Source: Tahibacter caeni (GTDB taxonomy: Bacteria > Pseudomonadota > Gammaproteobacteria > Xanthomonadales > Rhodanobacteraceae). Taken from it: a stretch of 56,582 bases of DNA. The notes below the pieces were generated by a model. It had not been told where the DNA came from. It saw only the letters and a program-made list of their open reading frames with translations, and searched no databases. Positions 41,064 through 49,879 of this stretch are shown here, piece after piece. The number at the start of each line of letters is the position of its first letter. The stretch's first letter is position 1. Location of the stretch: positions 1 to 56,582 of the forward strand of contig NZ_JANFVR010000002.1 of the NCBI RefSeq assembly GCF_024609805.1, written 5' to 3'. The position numbers were made by a program, and so were the translations under genes.

Positions 41064-41939
41064 ATGAGCGTCTTGATCAACAAGAACACCAAGGTCATCT
41101 GCCAGGGCTTCACCGGCCAGCAGGGCACCTTCCACTCCGAACAGGCCGTCGACTACGGCACCAGGCTGGTCGGCGGCGTGACGCCGGGCAAGGGCGGCAC
41201 GCAGCACATCGGCCTGCCGGTCTTCAACACCGTGCAGGACGCGGTCGACGAAACCGGCGCCGACGCCTCGATGATCTTCGTGCCGCCGCCGTTCGCGGCC
41301 GACGCGATCCTCGAAGCCGCCGACGCGGGCATCAAGGTCATCGTCGCGATCACCGAAGGCATTCCGGTCCTCGACATGCTGCGCGTGAAGAACGCGCTGA
41401 AGGGCTATCCTGACGCCGTGCTGATCGGCCCGAACTGCCCCGGCGTCATCACGCCGGGCGAATGCAAGATCGGCATCATGCCGGGCCACATCCACAAGCC
41501 GGGCAAGGTCGGCATCGTGTCGCGCTCCGGCACCCTGACCTATGAAGCCGTGTTCCAGACCACGAACGCGGGCCTCGGCCAGTCCACCTGCATCGGCATC
41601 GGCGGCGACCCGATCAACGGCCTGAACTTCATCGATTGCCTGAAGTTGTTCCAGGACGACGCGCAGACCGAAGGCATCATCATGGTCGGCGAAATCGGCG
41701 GCAGCGCCGAGGAAGAAGCGGCCGAGTTCATCGCCGACTACGTGACCAAGCCCGTCGTTGCGTTCATCGCCGGCGCCTCGGCTCCGGCCGGCAAGCGCAT
41801 GGGTCACGCCGGCGCGATCATCTCCGGCGGCAAGGGCACCGCTGCCGCGAAGTTCGCCGCGCTCGAAAAGGCCGGCGTGACGACGGTCAAGTCGCCGGCC
41901 GATCTCGGCAAGGCGATCACGGCGCGCCTGGGCGGCTGA
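41064..41939 (+). CDS. sucD: Succinyl-CoA synthetase alpha subunit
   Basis: This 291-residue CoA-binding subunit has [15 protein letters not shown] at the N-terminus and [21 protein letters not shown] in the middle. The phosphohistidine GHAGAII is near residue 248. AAGGA at 41051-41055 precedes the ATG at a good distance. It forms an operon with sucC, closed by the terminator at 41969. Confidence 0.98.
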   Translation: MSVLINKNTKVICQGFTGQQGTFHSEQAVDYGTRLVGGVTPGKGGTQHIGLPVFNTVQDAVDETGADASMIFVPPPFAADAILEAADAGIKVIVAITEGIPVLDMLRVKNALKGYPDAVLIGPNCPGVITPGECKIGIMPGHIHKPGKVGIVSRSGTLTYEAVFQTTNAGLGQSTCIGIGGDPINGLNFIDCLKLFQDDAQTEGIIMVGEIGGSAEEEAAEFIADYVTKPVVAFIAGASAPAGKRMGHAGAIISGGKGTAAAKFAALEKAGVTTVKSPADLGKAITARLGG

Positions 41940-41968
41940 TCCGCTCCGCCAAAAGCTGTCGAACGACG

Positions 41969-41999
41969 AAGGCCGCGGAGCGATCCGCGGCCTTTTGAT
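41969..41999 (+). terminator. Rho-independent terminator after sucCD
   Basis: AAGGCCGCGGA pairs with TCCGCGGCCTT around the four-base loop GCGA (41969-41994). TTGATTTTT continues the T-rich tail to about 42004. Strong, plus-strand. Confidence 0.9.
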
Positions 42000-42219
42000 T
42001 TTTGGCGCGCCTGCTTCGCAGGATTGACAGTTGCGTGCTACGGGTGGAGGCTCCGGGGCATGAAATCCTCGTCTTGACCACGGTGCCATAGGGGAGCTGC
42101 GCTCGCGCGGCGCTTGCCAGGAAAGTATCGGGCACGCGCAGCCGATCATCCGCGGCGTGCAATTCCGTTGGAAGGCAGAGGAAGTCGCAGCGGCTTTCGA
42201 CATCGACGGAGTGTTTTCC

Positions 42220-45200
42220 ATGGCTGTCGCACCAACCCGCGGCACGACCCCGCTCGTGCCTGCTCTTTCCTGGGTTCATCGCCGCTCGCGCCGGCTCTGG
42301 CCAGTCGGCGTGTTGCTGGCATTTTCTTTCTTCCGGCCAGACGTCGCGCAGGCACAAACCTGCATCGACGACGGCGGCACCAATGAATGCGTCGACCGTA
42401 TCCAGCTGCCCGAGCGCTTCCATCCGGGCAACTATTCGAGCTGCCCCACTGTGCCGCAGCCGCCGGCGGCTCCAGCGCCTTATGTCGGCAGGTTCGCTAC
42501 TGAAGACGACGCGATGGATAACATCCGGAACAGTCTGATTTGCGGTTATCCGCAGGCGTTTTGCCAGCTGCCGACACCGACACTACATGGCTGGGGCAGC
42601 GGAGTGACGGAGCCGGGATTCGAACCGAAATGGCAATGCCGTACCGGTCCATCCGGCACCGGCGGCGGAATTACCTGGGACTATCAAACGGCCAAAGTCG
42701 GCGGCACGGGCTGCAACGATCCGGCGACGAAAGATACTTCCATGTGCGTGGACCGACCGATGCTGTGTCCGCCGGGATTCAGCGAAATCCCAACGTCGAC
42801 GCGAGTGCTCTGCGCCAAGCCGAAACCGGCGTGTTGCGAGCTGGGTGGCGGCCCCACCACGCGGGTCGGCAACCCCATCAGCATCGCCGCGCGAGAGAAG
42901 GAGCAGGAGGAAACCGACGCGCTGCTGCCGGCCGAGTTCGGCATCAAGCTGAGCCGTCTATACAACAGTGGCGGTCTGCTCGCGCCGGTCTACTCGACCG
43001 GTACGCGCATGACCCAGCTCGACGGCAGCTGGACCTTGAGCTTCGACCACCGGCTGTCCCTGATCACCTCGCCGGTGACCGGCAAACAGGTGGCGCGCCT
43101 GTACCGCGCCGACCGCAGCATGCGCTACTTCTTCCTGGAGACAGGCGGCTGGGTCGGTCTTCCCGACGAGCCGGGCACGTTCATCACGCTGCTGGACGGC
43201 GGCGGTGCAGTCGTCGGCTATCGCTACCGCACGACCAACGATATCGACGAAGACTATTCGCTGAGCGGACGCCTGACCCGGCTCGACCGGCAGGGACTCG
43301 TCACGACGTTCGACTACGACTCCGGCAACCGTCTGGCGGCGATCCATAGCCCGTCCGGTCGTACGGTGACCTTCGACTATATCGGTGCCTCCGAGCGTGT
43401 CAGTAGCGTCACGCTGCCGGATGGAACTGCCGTCAGCTATACCTATGGTGAGTTCGGCGACATCCAGTCGGTGTCGTTGCCCGGCGGTGCCGGCCGCAGC
43501 TACAGCTACGCATCCAATCGTGCGCCACTGAAGCTGGCGGGCATCACCGACGAAAACGGCATCAACTACGCCCAGTTCGGCTACACGAGTGCGGACTCGG
43601 CCTCGTCGACGCAGTACAACGGCGGCGTCAACCGCTACGTGATCACTCCGATCGACGGCGTGAGCATGAGCGTGGAGGATCCGTTGGGCGGCATCACGAG
43701 GTACTACTACCAGACCTATGCCAAATCCCAGCGTCTGATACAGCGGCATCGTACCTGTCCAGGTTGCGCCACCGACATCGAATACCGCACCTACGACGCG
43801 AACGGTCTGCCGAATCTCGTCATCGATTACCGCGGCAACATCACCGACCACGACTATGGTCCGCGCGCGCTGGAAACCCAGCGTGTCGAAGCGTCCAACG
43901 TGAGCGGCGCTTCGTCGCCCAAGCGCACGATCCAGACCGTCTGGCATTCGAGCTACCGCGAGCCCGTCGAACGGCGTACCTACAACGCGGCCGGCACGCT
44001 CGAGGCCAAGTCGCAATGGGTCTACAACGCCCGCGGCCAGGTCACGGCCCGCTGCGAGATCGATCCGGCCGACAGCCTGGCCATGAGCTATTCCTGTAGC
44101 GCTACGACGGCGCCCGCGGCAGCGGCGAAAGTGCGGCGCTGGACCTACGATTACTGCGAGGCTGCCGATGTCGCCGCGCCGGGATCGACCTGCCCGCTGC
44201 TCGGCTTGCCCAAGATCACTAATGGCCCACGCGCCACGACCGACTCGGGCATGGGCGGTCTCGACGACATCACGACGTACAGCTACTACGCAGCGACCGA
44301 CGAAACCGGCTGCGCCACGGTCGGCGGCACGTGCCATCGCAAAGGCGATCTGCAGACAGTCACGAACGCACTCGGGCAGACGACCGAATACCTGGCCTAC
44401 GACAAGATGGGGCGCGCCACGCGCACGCGCGACGCGAATGGCACGATCACCGATCTGAGCTACAACGCGCGCGGCTGGCTCACGCAGCGCACGGTCCGTG
44501 CGTTGGCCAGCGGCAGCGCGGATGCGAACGACGCGACGACGGCATTCAGTTACGACAACGTGGGCCAGGTCACGCGCGTCACGCAGCCCGACGGCGTCTA
44601 TCTCGACTACGTCTACGACAACGCGCATCGCCTGACCGATGTCGTCGACACGCTCGGCAACCGCCTCCATTACACCCTGGACAACGCCGGCAATCGGGTC
44701 AAGGAAGAGACCTTCGATGCGACCTACAATCCGGGCATTCCCGGACAAGGTCTCAAACGGGCACTTGCCCGCCAGTACAACACGCTCGGTCGGCTCGTGC
44801 GTGAGCTCAATGCGGCCAATGCGGCCACGCGCGATTCCACGCCCTACGACTCGGGTGGCCTGGCCGACGGCTACGATCCGAACGGCAACGCCGTGCAGTT
44901 CAAGGACGGCCTCAACGTCCAGGCCCAGCAGACCTACGACGCGCTGAATCGCCTCGTCAAGACGATCCAGGATTACACCGGCACCGATCCCGAAACCGGT
45001 AACGCGACGACGGAATACACCTACGACGCGCGCGACAACCTGCGTACGGTCAAGGACCCGGACAACCTGACGACGACGTATACCTACGACGGCCTCGGCA
45101 ATCAGACGGCGCTCGACAGTCCGGACACGGGCCATACGGACTATGCCTACGACCGCGCCGGCAATCGCGTGAGCCAGACCGACAACCGCGGCACGACGAG

Positions 45201-47013
45201 CAGCTATACCTATGACTCACTGGGCCGGCTGGTCGGAATCGGCTACCCGACCAGCGTGCTCGACGTCGCGTTCCACTACGACGAGGGCAACGGCACGACG
45301 GGCTGTGCGAGCTCGTACCCGCAAGGTCGCCTGACGCGCATGACCGATGCGACGGGCTCGACGACCTACTGCTACGACCGGCGCGGCAACGTGATCGGCA
45401 AGACGCAGGTCACGGCCGGCGAGACTCTGGCTGTGGCCTACAGCCATACCCTGGCCGACAGTGTCTCGACGATCACCTATCCCAGCGGCGGATTGGCGAC
45501 GTACGGCTATGACGCAGCAGGTCGCGTGAATCTGCTGACCTGGAAGGAGTCGCCGTCGGCGACAACCGTCACCGTCGTCAGCGGCATCAGCTACTACCCG
45601 TTCGGCCCGGCCAACGTGCTGACCTACGGCAACGGCCGCACCTTGACCAAGACCTACGACCAGGATTACCAGATCGACAGCGTCGCGAGTTCGGTGACCG
45701 ACGGACTGAAGCTCGACTTCGGCCGAGACGTCATGGCCAACATCACGAGCGCGAGCGGCACACTGGGTGCATCGCCACCTGACCGTAGCTATGTCTACGA
45801 CAAGCTCTACCGGTTGACCCAGGTCAACGATTCGACCGGGGCGATGCTCGAGGACTACAACTACACCAAGACCGGCGACCGCACGCTCAAGCAGTTCGCA
45901 GGTCAGCCTGCGCAGACCTACGCCTATCTCGTCGGTACGCACCGTCTCGGCAGCGTCGCCGGCACCGCTCGTACCTATGACGCGAACGGCAACACGACCG
46001 ATCGCGGCGACGGGGTGACCCTGGGCTATGACGACCGCAACCGGCTGGCTAGTGCGGCGGTAACGGGTAACGCGACCACGTATGACTACTCCGGTCGCGG
46101 TGAGCGCACCTACAAAGTGCAGGCATCCGGTGGGACTCCGGTCGAGAATCGATATCTCTACAACGAAAGCGGTCAGATATTGCTCGATAGGCGCTTCGCC
46201 AGTGCGAGCGGCAATACGGCATCGACGGAGTATCTGTTTATCGATGCGCTGCCGATCGCCGTTTCGCGCACTACGGGGCTGAGCTACCTCGAAACCGACC
46301 ACCTCGGCACGCCGCGTGTTGCGGCTAATCCGAATACCAACGCAAAGGAGTGGAGTTGGGATCTGTTGGGTAAGTTGTTTGGTGAAGACTTTGCAACAAG
46401 CTTTGTTGCTGGGAAGGATATCAATCTGCGATATCCAGGACAGTGGCAGGATGCGGAAACTCAACTTTTTCAAAACTACTTTAGAGATTACGATCCGCTT
46501 GTTGGACGTTATATCCAAAGTGACCCGGTTGGACTGAACGGGGGTGGGAACACATATCTTTACGTTGAAGCTAGTCCTATTGGTGCAGTAGACCCAGATG
46601 GCCTTGGTCCGATCAAGTTAATCAAGTTGTGCGTCGGAGGATATAAGACCATCCGTAATGTCAGTTTTTGGGAGGCAGTAAAGATTGTTCGCAAAGGTAG
46701 TGGGGAGATCAAAGCAAGTTCTCACGCAGAGGCAAGAAAGATTGCGAGGGCCGCAAGCAGGCAAAAGAAGCCTATCCGCGATCCGGTACATCCGGATCCA
46801 ATTACGGGTAGTATTGAAGGCCGTATGCCACACTACCATCCAAGTCCACGCACAGGGGTTCATGTTTTTTACAGTATTTCGGCTGCATTGAGTCTGGCGA
46901 ACTATTCCGAATGTGAAGACTGCACAAAAGAAACACTGTTTGAAGTGCTGGATTTCTTTAATCCATTGAGTACGGGTGAAGACGTTCTCGATATTATTGA
47001 TGAATTCGAATGA
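42220..47013 (+). CDS. Secreted RHS/YD-repeat protein with polymorphic-toxin C-terminus
   Basis: The 1597-residue product starts at ATG 42220 with GGAG seven bases upstream. It has a signal peptide ending AQA before QTCIDD. After a cysteine-containing N-terminal region comes a DUF6531-like segment (GNPISIAAREKEQEETDALL, about 222-240). Many YD repeats follow, then the core closure YLETDHLGTPR, RYPGQWQDAE near 1405 and DPDGLGP near 1457. The last 135 residues are a distinct tip containing SHAEARKIARAASRQKKPIRDP and PHYHPSPRTG, possibly a nuclease-type toxin. GC content drops from about 46330 onward, inside the core. No PAAR, VgrG or other type VI parts are nearby. Confidence 0.9.
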   Translation: MAVAPTRGTTPLVPALSWVHRRSRRLWPVGVLLAFSFFRPDVAQAQTCIDDGGTNECVDRIQLPERFHPGNYSSCPTVPQPPAAPAPYVGRFATEDDAMDNIRNSLICGYPQAFCQLPTPTLHGWGSGVTEPGFEPKWQCRTGPSGTGGGITWDYQTAKVGGTGCNDPATKDTSMCVDRPMLCPPGFSEIPTSTRVLCAKPKPACCELGGGPTTRVGNPISIAAREKEQEETDALLPAEFGIKLSRLYNSGGLLAPVYSTGTRMTQLDGSWTLSFDHRLSLITSPVTGKQVARLYRADRSMRYFFLETGGWVGLPDEPGTFITLLDGGGAVVGYRYRTTNDIDEDYSLSGRLTRLDRQGLVTTFDYDSGNRLAAIHSPSGRTVTFDYIGASERVSSVTLPDGTAVSYTYGEFGDIQSVSLPGGAGRSYSYASNRAPLKLAGITDENGINYAQFGYTSADSASSTQYNGGVNRYVITPIDGVSMSVEDPLGGITRYYYQTYAKSQRLIQRHRTCPGCATDIEYRTYDANGLPNLVIDYRGNITDHDYGPRALETQRVEASNVSGASSPKRTIQTVWHSSYREPVERRTYNAAGTLEAKSQWVYNARGQVTARCEIDPADSLAMSYSCSATTAPAAAAKVRRWTYDYCEAADVAAPGSTCPLLGLPKITNGPRATTDSGMGGLDDITTYSYYAATDETGCATVGGTCHRKGDLQTVTNALGQTTEYLAYDKMGRATRTRDANGTITDLSYNARGWLTQRTVRALASGSADANDATTAFSYDNVGQVTRVTQPDGVYLDYVYDNAHRLTDVVDTLGNRLHYTLDNAGNRVKEETFDATYNPGIPGQGLKRALARQYNTLGRLVRELNAANAATRDSTPYDSGGLADGYDPNGNAVQFKDGLNVQAQQTYDALNRLVKTIQDYTGTDPETGNATTEYTYDARDNLRTVKDPDNLTTTYTYDGLGNQTALDSPDTGHTDYAYDRAGNRVSQTDNRGTTSSYTYDSLGRLVGIGYPTSVLDVAFHYDEGNGTTGCASSYPQGRLTRMTDATGSTTYCYDRRGNVIGKTQVTAGETLAVAYSHTLADSVSTITYPSGGLATYGYDAAGRVNLLTWKESPSATTVTVVSGISYYPFGPANVLTYGNGRTLTKTYDQDYQIDSVASSVTDGLKLDFGRDVMANITSASGTLGASPPDRSYVYDKLYRLTQVNDSTGAMLEDYNYTKTGDRTLKQFAGQPAQTYAYLVGTHRLGSVAGTARTYDANGNTTDRGDGVTLGYDDRNRLASAAVTGNATTYDYSGRGERTYKVQASGGTPVENRYLYNESGQILLDRRFASASGNTASTEYLFIDALPIAVSRTTGLSYLETDHLGTPRVAANPNTNAKEWSWDLLGKLFGEDFATSFVAGKDINLRYPGQWQDAETQLFQNYFRDYDPLVGRYIQSDPVGLNGGGNTYLYVEASPIGAVDPDGLGPIKLIKLCVGGYKTIRNVSFWEAVKIVRKGSGEIKASSHAEARKIARAASRQKKPIRDPVHPDPITGSIEGRMPHYHPSPRTGVHVFYSISAALSLANYSECEDCTKETLFEVLDFFNPLSTGEDVLDIIDEFE

Positions 47014-47312
47014 TGGGTGTATTTCGCGTAATGCTTAGCGGTTGCGCCGTATTTGTCGCCGCCGGTCGTGGGTGCGAGATTTGCGGTTTTGTAAAGACAG
47101 AGTACGTCTTTGCTACGTCGGAAACGGCTGCTGTGAAAAAAGCCAAGCGTCGCGTTCTTTGTCGGTTGCGAACGAAGATTGGGGTTGTTTTTCCAGAGGA
47201 CGGGTCGATCGATCTGATAGTGGATGAGATTGAGTGCGGATTGGGTTTTTGGATGTTGTTTGTAAACGAGGGGTTCGTTTTCTTTGATGTTCCCCATTCG
47301 AAACTGCCTTGA
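47010..47312 (+). CDS. Small protein coupled to the RHS gene, candidate immunity protein
   Basis: This 100-residue product overlaps the RHS stop by four bases (ATGA; a second ATG is at 47013). The coupled position directly after a polymorphic toxin is where immunity genes sit. The protein has a hydrophobic start, an internal CEIC pair and an acidic centre (VFPEDGSIDLIVDEIECG). I recognise no family. Its base composition is as low in GC as the toxin tip, so both probably arrived together. Immunity is an inference from position only. Confidence 0.55.
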   Translation: MMGVFRVMLSGCAVFVAAGRGCEICGFVKTEYVFATSETAAVKKAKRRVLCRLRTKIGVVFPEDGSIDLIVDEIECGLGFWMLFVNEGFVFFDVPHSKLP

Positions 47313-47353
47313 GCATGATGGCTGTGCAATGACTCTTCAGTGCAGCTGCATAG

Positions 47354-47548
47354 AATGGAGGTGCTGCTAATAAAGGCCAAGTCGGTGATAAAAGTGATCA
47401 TCGACTGGGTCTGTCAAACGAGCTGTGTAACTGCGAAGAAGATTTCTGTCAGAACAATCCCATTTTATGTAACGCTGGAATCGCGATCGGGGTCGGGTGT
47501 TTGATAGGTGTATCGATAGAGGGAAGTTTTGTCGGTGTGACTAATTAG
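47354..47548 (+). pseudogene. Orphan RHS-tip-like fragment without start codon
   Basis: Between two stop codons there is a 64-codon open stretch with no ATG or GTG start. It reads NGGAANKGQVGDKSDHR, then LCNCEEDFCQNNPILCNAG and a hydrophobic IAIGVGCLIGVSIEG before the stop at 47546-47548. Cysteine pairs and a hydrophobic tail make it look like the real C-terminus of a protein. It ends seven bases before the next small gene. This is the layout of a displaced toxin tip left behind when another tip replaced it. It could still be chance coding. Confidence 0.4.
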
Positions 47549-47555
47549 GTTTTTC

Positions 47556-47852
47556 ATGTTTCCTGAAAAAATGAGCTTCGACGGTCTCAAGGCCGGAGAA
47601 ACGTATTTCGTTGTCATGTTCGATGACGAACAGCTTTCTATTCCGATCATCCAAACACTTCGCTACGTTGGAGAGCACTTAAGAGAGCGTGACAGTCAGC
47701 GCGCTTACTTTGTTCAGCTTGGTCATGCGGGAAATGAAACCCCTTTTTTTGTCCGTAAGGAAGATGTTTCTGATCTCGTACTCGATAAACCCCAACTACT
47801 GCGCTTTTTGGAGCTTAGTTTTTCTGGGAGGCTTTCTCATCCGCCTGAGTGA
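47556..47852 (+). CDS. Small hypothetical protein, possible orphan immunity protein
   Basis: The 98-residue product (MFPEKMSFDGLKAGETYFVVMFDDEQLSIPIIQTL) has no membrane segment or family I recognise. It looks like a compact soluble domain with alternating strands and one helix. It follows the orphan tip fragment by seven bases and shares the low GC of that stretch. I infer the immunity partner of the lost toxin. The start at 47556 has only a weak AGG upstream; ATG 47571 is an alternative. Confidence 0.6.
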   Translation: MFPEKMSFDGLKAGETYFVVMFDDEQLSIPIIQTLRYVGEHLRERDSQRAYFVQLGHAGNETPFFVRKEDVSDLVLDKPQLLRFLELSFSGRLSHPPE

Positions 47853-47956
47853 CTACTCCTGATCACTAGAAGATGGTCTGAAGTGATCAATGAGCGAGTA
47901 GCCCGAATTCGAGGCGGCGTAGCTCAGGGTTTCGATACGAGGACATGAGGTGTCAG

Positions 47957-47983
47957 GCCGGCCGCTGCATCGCAGCGGCCGGC
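47957..47983. other. Perfect 12-base-pair hairpin downstream of the RHS locus
   Basis: GCCGGCCGCTGC (47957-47968) and GCAGCGGCCGGC (47972-47983) flank a three-base loop. It lies at the return from low to high GC. No T-run follows, so it is at best a weak terminator. A shorter pair TGATCAC/GTGATCA lies at 47860-47866 and 47883-47889. Confidence 0.5.
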
Positions 47984-48093
47984 AATAAGTTAAATGAGCG
48001 AGATTCGATGATCTCTAGCGGTGCGGGCGAGCGATGGCCCACTGCACTTCATTACCCCAAGCCGCGTGGCGGACCCGAACCGGCCGCCTAGGC

Positions 48094-48099
48094 TATGAT
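48094..48099 (+). promoter_or_regulatory. -10-like TATGAT ahead of nadE
   Basis: TATGAT lies 31 bases before the nadE start within GGCTATGATTCG, with no recognisable -35 upstream. A near-identical GGCTATGATCG precedes bamD. Confidence 0.3.
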
Positions 48100-48130
48100 T
48101 CGCTGCCTCCGTGTCACCCGTCGGTAAGCC

Positions 48131-49762
48131 ATGGCCGCTCTACGCATCGCTCTCGCCCAGTTCGATTTCCCGGTCGGCGCCGTGCTGCGCAATGAGCAGC
48201 GCATCGTCGAGCTGATCCATGAAGCGCGCGATCGGCACGGTGCCGACGTCGTGCTGTTTCCCGAGCTCGCGCTCAGCGGCTATCCGCCCGAGGACCTGCT
48301 GTATCGGCCAGGCTTCCTGGCCGAGTGCCAGGCGGCGATACAGCGCATCGCCGGGCAGGTGCGCGGCATCGTCGCGGTCGTCGGCTGGCCCGAGTCGGCT
48401 GGCGCCGTGGTGTACAACGCGGCCAGCGTGCTGCGCGACGGCGCGGTCGAGCGCACTTATCGCAAGCGCGAGCTGCCCAATTACGCCGTCTTCGACGAGC
48501 GCCGCTATTTCGAGGTCGATCCCGACGGCGAGCCCTGCGTGGTCGAGGTCAACGGCGTCAACGTCGGCCTCGTGATCTGCGAGGATCTCTGGTTCTCCGA
48601 GCCGCTGGCCGCGAGCGTGCGCGCCGGCGCCGAGGTCGTGCTCGTGCCGAACGCCTCGCCGTTCGAGCGCGACAAGCATGCCCAGCGCGACGCGCTGCTC
48701 GCGGCGCGCGTGGCCGAGTCGCGCGTCGCGCTCGCGTATCTCAACGTCGTCGGCGGCCAGGACGCGCTCGTGTTCGACGGCGCCTCGGTGCTCGCCGACG
48801 CCGACGGCCACGTGCATCCGGCCGCATGCGCGTTCGAGGACCACTGGCTGGTCGCCGACTTCGATGCCGCGACGCGCCGCTTCACGCCGCAGGCCTGGCC
48901 CGTCGACGGCGACGAGAGCCGCGATTCGCTGGCCTGGCGCGCCATCGTGCGCGGCACGCGCGACTATTGCCGCAAGAACGGCTTCGACAAGGTCTGGCTC
49001 GGGCTGTCCGGCGGCATCGATTCGGCGCTGGTGCTGTGCATTGCGGTAGACGCGCTGGGCGCCGGGAATGTGACCGGCGTGCGCCTGCCGTCGCGCTATA
49101 CCTCCGGGCTCAGCAACGATCTCGCCGACGAGCAGGCACGCGTGCTCGGCGTCAAGATTCTCGAAGTACCGATCGAGGCGCCGTTCCGCGGCTTCCTCAA
49201 TGCACTCGCGCCGCTGTTCGCCGGCAGCGCGGTCGACACGACCGAGGAGAATCTGCAGTCGCGCTGCCGCGGCAGCATCCTGATGGCGCTGGCCAACAAG
49301 TTCGGCGGCCTCGTGCTGACCACCGGCAACAAGAGCGAGTACGCGGTCGGCTACGCGACGATCTACGGCGACATGTGCGGCGGCTACGCGCCGATCAAGG
49401 ACCTCTACAAGACCGAGGTGTTCGCGCTCGCGCGCTGGCGCAACACGATCGCCGGCGCGCCGGTGATTCCGGAAGTCGTGATCACGCGGCCGCCGTCGGC
49501 GGAACTGCGCGAGAACCAGACCGACCAGGATTCGCTGCCGCCGTACGACGTGCTCGACGCGATCCTGCTGCGCCACGTCGACCAGGAGCAGTCGCGCGAC
49601 GACATCGTGCGCGCGGGCTTCGACGCCGCGACCGTGGACCGCGTGCTGCGCCTCGTACGCATCAGCGAGTGGAAGCGGCACCAGGCGGCGCCCGGTCCGA
49701 AGGTGTCGCGGCGCGCGTTCGGCCGCGAGCGGCGTTATCCGATCACGTCGGGCTGGCGCTGA
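48131..49762 (+). CDS. nadE: Glutamine-dependent NAD+ synthetase
   Basis: NadE makes NAD+ from deamido-NAD+, ATP and glutamine. The 543-residue protein has an N-terminal nitrilase-type glutaminase domain with all three catalytic parts: E in LFPELALSGYPPEDLL, K in YRKRELPNYAVFDE and C in GLVICEDLWF. The synthetase domain carries the ATP loop GLSGGIDSALVL, TTGNKSEYAVGY and DLYKTEVFALARW. Length and order are normal. It stands alone between the RHS locus and convergent glk. Confidence 0.96.
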   Translation: MAALRIALAQFDFPVGAVLRNEQRIVELIHEARDRHGADVVLFPELALSGYPPEDLLYRPGFLAECQAAIQRIAGQVRGIVAVVGWPESAGAVVYNAASVLRDGAVERTYRKRELPNYAVFDERRYFEVDPDGEPCVVEVNGVNVGLVICEDLWFSEPLAASVRAGAEVVLVPNASPFERDKHAQRDALLAARVAESRVALAYLNVVGGQDALVFDGASVLADADGHVHPAACAFEDHWLVADFDAATRRFTPQAWPVDGDESRDSLAWRAIVRGTRDYCRKNGFDKVWLGLSGGIDSALVLCIAVDALGAGNVTGVRLPSRYTSGLSNDLADEQARVLGVKILEVPIEAPFRGFLNALAPLFAGSAVDTTEENLQSRCRGSILMALANKFGGLVLTTGNKSEYAVGYATIYGDMCGGYAPIKDLYKTEVFALARWRNTIAGAPVIPEVVITRPPSAELRENQTDQDSLPPYDVLDAILLRHVDQEQSRDDIVRAGFDAATVDRVLRLVRISEWKRHQAAPGPKVSRRAFGRERRYPITSGWR

Positions 49763-49879
49763 GCGCGCTGCCCGTTCGCGGCGGTTGCCGGTGCGGCTTC
49801 GCTTGCGGATCGGCGTGCTGACAGGAATGTCCGGACCGACGTCCGGCAGGGCGTCGACGTGGACAGCGTTGCCATCGCT

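Noticed and set aside
46316-46863. Small open frames in and opposite the RHS tip region
   Set aside because: They overlap the intact RHS frame, lack ribosome sites and have no recognisable product.
42220-47013. Type VI secretion RHS effector
   Set aside because: It has a signal peptide and no PAAR domain, VgrG or adaptor gene nearby.
47913-47938. tRNA-like start (GGCGGCGTAGCTCAG followed by GTTTCGA)
   Set aside because: No anticodon arm, acceptor pairing or CCA fits downstream; the similarity is limited to a D-arm-like string.
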